From a virus: a stretch of 30,035 bases of DNA. How positions within the stretch are numbered: the stretch's first letter is position 1; each line of letters opens with the position of its first letter. Under the pieces are notes generated by a model, which was not told the origin of the DNA, made no database searches, and worked only from the letters and a program-made list of their open reading frames with translations. Positions 7,165-13,430 of the stretch are shown piece by piece. The position numbers were made by a program, and so were the translations under genes. The stretch spans positions 1-30,035 of IMG/VR virus record IMGVR_UViG_3300031857_000967; one strand, given 5' to 3'.

Positions 7165-8571
7165 ATGAAACTATTTAAAAAATTATCTATCGTAGTTGCA
7201 CTTGCAGCAGTAATTCCTGCATATGCTGATGAGTATAAAGATACATTGAATATTCTAAGAGAGAAGAATATAATCACTCAAAAAGAATATGAATCAAAAC
7301 TCAATGCATATGAAGAAAAAGAAGAAAACAAAAAGTTTGCAGAACAAAGAATCGACAAAGATGTTAGTGATTCGGTCAAATACAGACAAGCAAGAGCAAA
7401 CGATGGTTCAGTCACAGAAAATGGAATCGGACTCAAAAGCAAAGATGGAAACAATACGGCACAGTTTACAGGTCGAATTCATATGGACTATCGCCAATAC
7501 ACACCAGATTATGGTGTCGGCCAAACCACGGATTCGTATCAAAACTTAGCCGAAGTTCGCCGTGCAAGATTTGGTGTTCGTGGACAATTTGCAAAAGACT
7601 TCAAATATCAATTGTTAGCAAACTTTGGTGCAAGTGATGGCTTTAGTTCTACATCATCAACAGCAGATGAGATGTGGGTAAACTATGCAGCAAATCCAGA
7701 AATGCAATTTCAATTTGGCTTATTCAAGATGCCATTTAGTCTTGAACAAATGACAAGTTCAAACAATCTAGATTTTATGGAACGTAGTTTGATTGGTCAG
7801 AATGATACTGAATTTATTCCTGCAAAAGAAACTGGTTTCATGTTACATGGTGTGCCAAAACCTGGCCTTACATATGCTATAGCAGCAAGTAGAGGCAAAT
7901 CCAATAAGAGCGCAGAGTTCGATGGACTTGATTATATTGGTCGTGTAACAACTAATATTGCTGAACTAACAGGCAGCAAAGCATACACTGCACACTTGGG
8001 TGCAGCATACAGCACAGGTGAAATTAAAAGTGGCGTTGCACCAGCCAGTGGTAGAACAGAATCTCGTATGCAGTCTGGTTGGTTTACAGGTTCCGCATTG
8101 AGTGGTGCTACTACAAGAACACGCCAAGGATTAGAAGCAGCGTTTGCATATAACGGTTTCAAAGTTCAAGGCGAACAGTTCAATTTTAAATATGATGCTG
8201 CAACAGGTAGTGACCAAGAAATCAAAGGGTACTATGTACAAGCAGTTTATAATTTAACTGGCGAATCACATGCATACAAAGATGGTGCGTTTGGTTGGAT
8301 TAAACCAAATAATCCAATCGACAAAGGTGGTCGTGGTGCGTGGCAGGTTGGTGTACGTATGAGTGAGTTTGATGCAAGTGATGTATCCGTTGCAACAGGC
8401 AAGTCAAATCGTGCTACTGCTATGACATACGGTCTAACTTGGTTTTGCACTGACAATCTACGTTTCATGCTCAACTACGTAGATACAAAGTTTGATGCAT
8501 TAGTTGGTAGTTCTGGTAGTCGTGTAAATGGTGAAAAAGCAATTATGTTTAGAAGTCAATTAAGTTTCTAA
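7165..8571 (+). CDS. Phosphate-selective porin (OprP/OprO family), outer membrane
   Basis: A 468-aa outer-membrane beta-barrel precursor. It has a signal peptide (MKLFKKLSIVVALAAVIPAYA), a short charged helical stretch (about residues 24-65), then alternating aromatic/polar strands with family hallmarks: RRARFGVRG, the GLFKMPFSLEQMTSSN segment, and MERSLIG. The final residue is Phe (RSQLSF), the usual signal for BAM-mediated insertion. OprP-type porins are trimeric channels selective for phosphate or polyphosphate. AAGGA overlapping the pstS stop serves as ribosome site, and an intrinsic terminator lies 17 nt downstream, so pstS and the porin form a two-gene operon. Anion selectivity cannot be confirmed from sequence alone. 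An outer-membrane porin is unusual cargo for a phage. Confidence 0.9.
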   Translation: MKLFKKLSIVVALAAVIPAYADEYKDTLNILREKNIITQKEYESKLNAYEEKEENKKFAEQRIDKDVSDSVKYRQARANDGSVTENGIGLKSKDGNNTAQFTGRIHMDYRQYTPDYGVGQTTDSYQNLAEVRRARFGVRGQFAKDFKYQLLANFGASDGFSSTSSTADEMWVNYAANPEMQFQFGLFKMPFSLEQMTSSNNLDFMERSLIGQNDTEFIPAKETGFMLHGVPKPGLTYAIAASRGKSNKSAEFDGLDYIGRVTTNIAELTGSKAYTAHLGAAYSTGEIKSGVAPASGRTESRMQSGWFTGSALSGATTRTRQGLEAAFAYNGFKVQGEQFNFKYDAATGSDQEIKGYYVQAVYNLTGESHAYKDGAFGWIKPNNPIDKGGRGAWQVGVRMSEFDASDVSVATGKSNRATAMTYGLTWFCTDNLRFMLNYVDTKFDALVGSSGSRVNGEKAIMFRSQLSF

Positions 8572-8588
8572 AATTTTTTTGTTATATT

Positions 8589-8614
8589 AAAAGCCTCGTA
8601 AGAGGCTTTTTTTT
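8589..8614 (+). terminator. Rho-independent terminator after the porin
   Basis: A perfect 9-bp stem, AAAAGCCTC (8589-8597) with GAGGCTTTT (8602-8610), is closed by a GTAA tetraloop of the GNRA class and followed by further Ts to 8614. It is the clearest terminator in the window and closes the pstS-porin unit before the Fe-S carrier gene. Confidence 0.93.
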
Positions 8615-8643
8615 CGTCTAAATAAAGATCGAAGGAGAAATCT

Positions 8644-8964
8644 ATGATCACAATGACTGAACTCGCATCTCGCAAAACTTTAAACTCTTTAAACAAAAGA
8701 GGAAAAGGATTAGGTATTAAGGTTGGTGTTAGAACCACAGGTTGCAGTGGTTTGGCCTATACCTTAGAATATGTTGATAGTGTATCGGATACAGATACTA
8801 TATACGAATCTAACGGTGTTAAAATTTTTGTTGACCCAAAACATATTCCTTATCTGAACGGAATGGAAATAGATTGGAAAAGAAATGGACTCAATGAAGG
8901 TTTTGATTTTATAAATTCTTTAGAAAAGAATCGATGTGGTTGTGGTGAAAGTTTTAATATTTAA
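8644..8964 (+). CDS. A-type iron-sulfur cluster carrier (IscA/ErpA/HesB family)
   Basis: The 106-aa product has the three invariant cysteines of A-type carriers: Cys34 in TTGCSGLAY and Cys98/Cys100 in the C-terminal CGCGESF. Length and spacing are those of IscA/ErpA. Such proteins hand Fe-S clusters to apo-enzymes. No Fe-S target is encoded in this window, so it may serve a host or distant phage enzyme. AGGAG at 8633-8637 precedes ATG 8644; a second in-frame ATG at 8653 is less well placed. It follows the terminator, so it needs its own promoter; TCTAAATA at 8617-8624 resembles a T4 late element but lies very close to the ribosome site. Confidence 0.92.
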   Translation: MITMTELASRKTLNSLNKRGKGLGIKVGVRTTGCSGLAYTLEYVDSVSDTDTIYESNGVKIFVDPKHIPYLNGMEIDWKRNGLNEGFDFINSLEKNRCGCGESFNI

Positions 8965-8973
8965 GGAGAAAGA

Positions 8974-9423
8974 ATGAAATTAACAAAAATACTTTTAATT
9001 GGTCTATTATCTTTCGCTGGTATAGGAAATGTTTATGCTGACAAAACAGCAAAAGGTGTAACGTATGATGCACAAATTGTACGGGTAAATGATGGTGATA
9101 CTGTAGTGATTGCAGCACCCTTTTTACCTTTGCCATTAAAACCTGAATTAGCAGTTCGTATCTATGGTGTAGATACGCCAGAAAAAGGCCATAGAGCTCA
9201 ATGTCCAAGTGAAGATCAACGTGGTCAAGCAGCAACTGTGTTTACTAAAAATCTAGTTGCAAAGTCCATTAAACGACAAGTCACACTCTATGGTTGGGAT
9301 AAATTTGGTGGTCGTGTCTTGGGTGATATGATTCTAGATGGTCAAAGTCTCCGTAGTATGTTGATTCAAAACGGTTTCGCTCGGGAATATTTTGGTGAAG
9401 CCAAACAATCTTGGTGTCAATAA
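8974..9423 (+). CDS. Secreted staphylococcal-nuclease-like nuclease
   Basis: A 149-aa protein with a Sec signal peptide (residues 1-22, cleavage near VYA/DK) and an SNase (thermonuclease) domain. Residues equivalent to the catalytic set are present: Asp42 (NDGDT), Arg62 and Asp67 with Glu70 (VRIYGVDTPE), and Arg114 (FGGRVLG). The family cuts DNA and RNA in a Ca-dependent way. Export means it acts in the periplasm or outside the cell, not on the cytoplasmic chromosome. A good ribosome site (AAGGAG) follows the Fe-S carrier stop. Possible roles are nucleotide/phosphate scavenging or destruction of incoming DNA; neither is shown by the sequence. Confidence 0.9.
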   Translation: MKLTKILLIGLLSFAGIGNVYADKTAKGVTYDAQIVRVNDGDTVVIAAPFLPLPLKPELAVRIYGVDTPEKGHRAQCPSEDQRGQAATVFTKNLVAKSIKRQVTLYGWDKFGGRVLGDMILDGQSLRSMLIQNGFAREYFGEAKQSWCQ

Positions 9424-9572
9424 TGGCTTCGTTGAAACACACTTGTGGGGCATGTTCCTCAGAGTTTACAATTAAATATGATGAAAGTAAATGTGAAGAT
9501 GATCCACACTACTGTCCATTTTGCGGTGAATATTTAATTGAAACTGAGGATTTTGGTGATGATGACGAATGA
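9423..9572 (+). CDS. Zinc-ribbon small protein, 49 aa
   Basis: The start ATG shares its A with the preceding TAA stop (TAATG). Cys8/Cys11 (CGAC) and Cys31/Cys34 (CPFC) form two CxxC knuckles about 20 residues apart, so one zinc-ribbon is predicted, followed by an acidic tail. Small zinc ribbons like this are common in T4-like phages, where most have no assigned role. The stop overlaps the next start (ATGA). Confidence 0.75.
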   Translation: MASLKHTCGACSSEFTIKYDESKCEDDPHYCPFCGEYLIETEDFGDDDE

Positions 9573-9973
9573 CCTGGTATTTTCATAATACAGGTGAAGA
9601 ATTTACCGAAGAAAATATAGACGGCCATTTTGGGTTTGTATATCTAATCACACATACTCAAAGTGGTCGTAAATATATTGGTAAAAAATTCTTCACCAAA
9701 TCTAAGACTACACAAGTTAAAGGTAAGAAAAAGAAAACCCGAGTATCGTCTGATTGGATGACATACTGGGGTTCTAATTTATTACTACAAGAAGAAGTTA
9801 AAAAAAATGGTGAAGATCAATACGTAAGAGAGATACTTCACCTCTGTAAAACTAAATCAGAATTGTCTTATTACGAAACGTGGGAGATATTCTCTCGCCA
9901 CGCACTATTGAATGAATCTTACTACAATCAATGGGTTTCTTGTAAGATTACAAAAAAACATTTACTTAAGTAA
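9569..9973 (+). CDS. GIY-YIG endonuclease-like protein (SegE-like)
   Basis: The 134-aa product carries a degenerate GIY-YIG nuclease core: GFVYLITH (residues 22-29, Val-Tyr-Leu in place of Gly-Ile-Tyr), GRKYIGKK (Tyr36-Ile37-Gly38 with Arg34 nearby), a YWGSN segment, and Glu103 in YYETWEIF as the likely metal-binding Glu. No separate DNA-binding domain is seen. SegE-type proteins in T4-like phages are free-standing homing endonucleases. It is the last plus-strand gene before the inverted tail module and overlaps the convergent gene by 12 nt. Activity is uncertain because the first motif is weak. Confidence 0.7.
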   Translation: MTWYFHNTGEEFTEENIDGHFGFVYLITHTQSGRKYIGKKFFTKSKTTQVKGKKKKTRVSSDWMTYWGSNLLLQEEVKKNGEDQYVREILHLCKTKSELSYYETWEIFSRHALLNESYYNQWVSCKITKKHLLK

Positions 9974-10264
9974 TTTTGTATTGTTTTCAGGATTCATTGA
10001 CAACATATTGGAGAATATCTTCTGAGTTTCTTCATTAGATTTCACCATCTCATTCCTAAAACTTTCAACAGCTGCACCAGTTTGACGAGACATTCCTGAA
10101 TTTTCAATCAGTAACATAGGAATAAAAGTCATAGCACAATTCCATTCTTCAACTTGCTTACCTGTATTGATATCATAACCTTCAACTTTAGTAAACCATG
10201 CACATTTAAACTGTACACATTCTTCTTTCATTATAGGACAAAATGTTCCTGGTTTTAATTGCAT
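9962..10264 (-). CDS. Cysteine-containing phage protein, 100 aa
   Basis: The start is taken at 10264, where AGGAG sits 8-9 nt upstream; a longer in-frame start at 10285 would overlap the preceding gene. The N-terminal half contains CPIMKEECVQFKCAWF and a later NCAMTF, so four Cys could bind a metal. The second half is helical and polar, with an AAVESFRNEM stretch and an Asn/Lys-rich end. It is the last gene of the minus-strand cassette. The function is unknown. Confidence 0.7.
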   Translation of the reverse strand: MQLKPGTFCPIMKEECVQFKCAWFTKVEGYDINTGKQVEEWNCAMTFIPMLLIENSGMSRQTGAAVESFRNEMVKSNEETQKIFSNMLSMNPENNTKLLK

Positions 10265-10277
10265 AATATAATCTCCT

Positions 10278-11438
10278 TTAAACAAACCAAGTAATAATAG
10301 AATATCTAGTGCCTTTGATTACAGGCATGATTTCGTGTGGATACATAAAATTTGAAGGGAACATGATTACTGATCCTTTCTTTAAATTATAAATCAACTC
10401 TCTATCAAAGAAAGCAAATTCTCCACCTCCAAAATCATCATTTAGTGCGAAAGAACAAGACACTGCTCTAGGATGTTTTTTGTATGAATCTGTATGTTGC
10501 CGGTAAAATTGCCCTACCTCATACTTTAATAAATCATATCCAGAATCTTCTTCTATTTGACTTAGTGGGAAAATATCATTATATTTTCTAATGACCTCAT
10601 TTGCAACTTTATAAAGTCTATCATCTAAAAGTTTTCTTATTTCGGGATTTTTTAAAATTGTATTTTCGTGTGAAATAGGAATTGTATTTACATTTCTAGC
10701 ATTTAAATTCATTTCCTCGTATCCTACTCCAGCAAGACACCAATTATCATCATTCTTATACTCATTTATAATTTCATCACATAGTGAGTAGGGAATAATA
10801 TCTTCATAAATTTGAATGAAATCTGATATTTTATTTTTGGAGTTTATTTTAACTGGTGTTGTTTTTTCTTGTTTCACACTTTCTTCTTTTTTGATTGGAG
10901 AATCTTTTTTCTTATCAAAATAAGTATAAGCTTTATCACCTCTACTTCTTACATAATGTAAAAATACCTGAACATATTCTTTACCTAAAAATTGATTTCT
11001 CCAATGATCAGCAACACATCCCAAATAAAGCATTGCATCACCTGGTTTTAGAATCAATTCAACTTCATTACCATCAGGAGTTTCAATATAAATTGGCCAA
11101 TCTTCATCACCATCTAAATGTACAGTTAAACTTATTTCGCAAGCATCTCTATCCCTATGTCTTTCCAAAACACTACCATCTTTATACACTCTAGCATAAC
11201 TATATGTTGGTAAAACGGTTTCACCTATAATTGTGCTCACCGTTGGTACTTTATCACATAGCATTTCTAAAAAGTCTATGAAATTATATTCCGCTGAAGA
11301 ATTTGGAGCTTGATTGTCTCCTTGAACCTCATTTTGTTTACAGTGACTTTTGAAGTTGGAAGCCATGACTTTTGCAGCGGCTTCACTAATGAAGTTGGGA
11401 ATATAGATATAATTATTTTCAGTTAATGATTTATTCAT
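10278..11438 (-). CDS. Double-domain 2-oxoglutarate/Fe(II) oxygenase
   Basis: A 386-aa protein with two separate 2OG-Fe(II) oxygenase cores. Domain 1 (about residues 8-165) has H94-x-D96 (ERHRD) and a distal His145 (DHWRN). Domain 2 (about 205-386) is P4H-like with H315-T-D317, distal His368 (YPHEIMP) and Arg378 ten residues later (GTRYS), the canonical 2OG-binding spacing. A Lys/Glu-rich linker (about 170-200) joins them. Both iron triads look complete. ATG 11438 is chosen because the upstream extension would run back through the neighbouring gene; its ribosome site is poor. It is co-directional with the tail-fibre genes, so a hydroxylase of fibre residues is one possibility. DNA or small-molecule substrates are not excluded. 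Confidence 0.8.
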   Translation of the reverse strand: MNKSLTENNYIYIPNFISEAAAKVMASNFKSHCKQNEVQGDNQAPNSSAEYNFIDFLEMLCDKVPTVSTIIGETVLPTYSYARVYKDGSVLERHRDRDACEISLTVHLDGDEDWPIYIETPDGNEVELILKPGDAMLYLGCVADHWRNQFLGKEYVQVFLHYVRSRGDKAYTYFDKKKDSPIKKEESVKQEKTTPVKINSKNKISDFIQIYEDIIPYSLCDEIINEYKNDDNWCLAGVGYEEMNLNARNVNTIPISHENTILKNPEIRKLLDDRLYKVANEVIRKYNDIFPLSQIEEDSGYDLLKYEVGQFYRQHTDSYKKHPRAVSCSFALNDDFGGGEFAFFDRELIYNLKKGSVIMFPSNFMYPHEIMPVIKGTRYSIITWFV

Positions 11439-11457
11439 AATATAATCACTTTTTAAT

Positions 11458-11817
11458 TTAATTGTTTTCTGCTGCAGCTGCGGCTTCATCAGCAGCATCT
11501 GATGCCGCTAGTGCAGCTTGTTTTATATTATATGCTTGCAACCATACATCATAACAGTTGATAGCCCATTGTGGTAATTCAGTTATATTTTCATTAGGAT
11601 CGGTCGATCTAAATTCTAACCAACCAGATCCTTGGCCATATTGCAATCCATTTAGATGGGAATTTTGTTTATCTGGCCAAATGGGATTATTCCATTGTAA
11701 TGCATGTATATTATCTGGTATTCCACATTGAGATAAGTCTAACTCTGATAAACCTTCTTGGTCTGTAACGACAATACCATCAACAGGAATTACTACTAAT
11801 TTATGTGTTTGAATCAT
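11458..11817 (-). CDS. Small tail-associated protein, 119 aa
   Basis: The protein begins with a beta-rich stretch (HKLVVIPVDGIVV), contains CGIPDNIHALQW and GWLEFRS segments, and ends in an Ala-rich helix (ALAASDAADEAAAA). Proteins of this general shape accompany tail-fibre genes in T4-like marine phages and may be chaperones or small structural parts; that parallel is from memory. AAAGG lies upstream at usable spacing. The preceding 45 bp (11818-11862) is the largest gap between the genes of this cassette and contains TATAAT on the minus strand (11856-11851), a possible but weak promoter. Confidence 0.65.
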   Translation of the reverse strand: MIQTHKLVVIPVDGIVVTDQEGLSELDLSQCGIPDNIHALQWNNPIWPDKQNSHLNGLQYGQGSGWLEFRSTDPNENITELPQWAINCYDVWLQAYNIKQAALAASDAADEAAAAAENN

Positions 11818-11862
11818 AAAAATTGCCTTTCGGTTAAAAACGAATATACTATTATATATGAA

Positions 11863-12366
11863 TTAGTTTAAAGAAGCAATAATAACATCAATATAATTTA
11901 CACCTATTGTAGAATTTGGACCAAAAACATTACCACTAGCGGTAATTGTAATTGAGTGATTGTGCGCTCCTGAACTACCTACTGATGCGCCTATCGGCCC
12001 ACCGGCCGGTACGGCAGTAGTCATAACGGGTACAGCAGGAGTTATTGGAGATGTAGCATTTGTGGGTGTGGTAGCAGTTCCAATAGCAAATCTATTTGTT
12101 GATGGCGCAACAGCATGAAGGTGATATGGTAACTGAGCTCCAGTTAAGGTATGGTTACCTACTGTATAAGGAACAGCAACCGATGAAAAAATATATGATG
12201 TAGTATTAAAACCTGTTGTGAAATCGACAGTACCTCCAGAACTCAAAGACGATCCATTTACTACTCGAAGTGCGTGATTATTATAATTCACAGTTTCTTT
12301 CGTCCAACCAGTGGGTGCGGATGTTTGATGAAAAATTGTTGTTGTTCCAGAATCAAAAATAGCCAC
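11863..12366 (-). CDS. Tail-collar-domain fibre protein, paralogue 3
   Basis: This 167-aa protein starts at GTG 12366 with AGGAG 6 nt upstream. The N-terminal pattern SAPTGWTKET followed by NNHALRVVNGS is the phage tail-collar signature, as in T4 gp12-like proteins. Paired His residues (LPYHLHAV, GAHNHSI) resemble the metal-binding HxH sites of trimeric fibres. The end, NYIDVIIASLN, matches the ends of the two upstream neighbours, so the three genes are tandem paralogues. Its central segment is rich in Pro, Thr, Ala and Gly and differs from the others, as expected of a receptor-contacting region. Confidence 0.8.
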   Translation of the reverse strand: MAIFDSGTTTIFHQTSAPTGWTKETVNYNNHALRVVNGSSLSSGGTVDFTTGFNTTSYIFSSVAVPYTVGNHTLTGAQLPYHLHAVAPSTNRFAIGTATTPTNATSPITPAVPVMTTAVPAGGPIGASVGSSGAHNHSITITASGNVFGPNSTIGVNYIDVIIASLN

Positions 12367-12368
12367 GA

Positions 12369-12866
12369 TTAACTCCTAACCGCTATAATAGTGTCAACAT
12401 ATTTTATATTCAAATTTATTTCTGAATTAACTCCACTCTGATTAATTGAACCAGTAACGGCTACAGTTCCAATTGGATGAGTATGTGATCCTCCACCACC
12501 AGGGTTATTACTAAAAGTAACTGGTGCTCCCGCTGGGGTACGAGCTACGTTCGTATTACCTGCACCACCTCGTCTAGTTAACAATGCGGATGGGTGTGTT
12601 ATGGTAGTGTGATTATGCGTTGTCATTGCCGCATCGTCTATCACAGTGGCGTTTACAGCAGAATAAGAAAGTCCAGGTGCCGGTACACCAATGCTATTAT
12701 AATTTTTAAAAACTGTAGAAAAAGACTCTCCTGTAGTTCTATTAATAACAGAACCGGTAGTTACTCTTAGTGCATAATTATCATATGTAGTATCTTTTGT
12801 CCATCCCGTTGGTGGAGTGGTCATTTTCATTATTGTTCTTGATCCTGATTCTATAACTAATGCCAT
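12369..12866 (-). CDS. Tail-collar-domain fibre protein, paralogue 2
   Basis: A 165-aa tandem paralogue separated from its neighbours by 1-2 nt. TPPTGWTKDT and NYALRVTTGS form the collar signature, TTHNHTTIT and GSHTHPIGT the His pairs, and NIKYVDTIIAVRS the shared C-terminal block. The middle (about residues 85-125) is unlike the other two copies. It is probably a trimeric distal tail or fibre-tip component. Confidence 0.8.
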   Translation of the reverse strand: MALVIESGSRTIMKMTTPPTGWTKDTTYDNYALRVTTGSVINRTTGESFSTVFKNYNSIGVPAPGLSYSAVNATVIDDAAMTTHNHTTITHPSALLTRRGGAGNTNVARTPAGAPVTFSNNPGGGGSHTHPIGTVAVTGSINQSGVNSEINLNIKYVDTIIAVRS

Positions 12867-12867
12867 A

Positions 12868-13428
12868 TTAAGTCCTTGTTGCTAAAATTGAATCCACATA
12901 TTTAATAGCTAAATTTACTGTGGTGAAGGTTACAGGACTTGTTGCTGGATTTAACGGATGATCATGAGCAGTTGCTGTAACTCCAGGATTAACACCACCT
13001 GGATTTACCACACCAGGTGTAAAATTGTTAGATACTGTTCTGGCTATTGATGGTCCTGGTATTACAGGAGAAGTTGTGCTGGCAGCAACAGTTGCTGCAG
13101 CAGGATAAGGTCCGTGGTTGTGGGAGGGTATCATACTAGATGTAAGTGATGTTCCTCCTACAGTTCCAGTTACCGATAGACTACCTGTTAAAGATTTAGA
13201 TGACATAACGGAAGAAAATCCTGATGATCCTCCACTTGATACTGATCCTGTAACACATCGTAAAGTATAATCGGTATCTGAAGTGTCTTTAACCCATCCT
13301 GTTGGTGCGGATCCTTGTAAAACAAAGACCATAGTGGCACCTTGATAATTAGCTTGCTCTGGATCAGTTGCTACCGAACCAATTACAGAATTTAAAACGA
13401 ATGTGTTTATCGAAGATAATCTAGGCAT
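12868..13428 (-). CDS. Tail-collar-domain fibre protein, paralogue 1
   Basis: At 186 aa this is the longest of the three tandem copies, with about 25 extra N-terminal residues ahead of the collar block SAPTGWVKDT and YTLRCVTGS. His motifs are SHNHGPYP and AHDHPLNP. It ends with the shared IKYVDSILATRT block. The middle is Gly/Pro/Val-rich. It lies immediately downstream of the 1411-aa repeat fibre (2-nt gap), so the fibre and tip proteins are probably made from one transcript. Confidence 0.8.
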   Translation of the reverse strand: MPRLSSINTFVLNSVIGSVATDPEQANYQGATMVFVLQGSAPTGWVKDTSDTDYTLRCVTGSVSSGGSSGFSSVMSSKSLTGSLSVTGTVGGTSLTSSMIPSHNHGPYPAAATVAASTTSPVIPGPSIARTVSNNFTPGVVNPGGVNPGVTATAHDHPLNPATSPVTFTTVNLAIKYVDSILATRT

Positions 13429-13430
13429 AT

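Noticed and set aside
9963-9970. ACTTAAGT palindrome at the convergent gene ends as a bidirectional terminator
   Set aside because: A four-base-pair stem with no loop is too weak to form a hairpin.
10895-11194. Plus-strand frame of 99 codons opposite the oxygenase
   Set aside because: Its His/Leu/Tyr-rich composition is typical of an antisense shadow, and the oxygenase frame holds two complete active sites.
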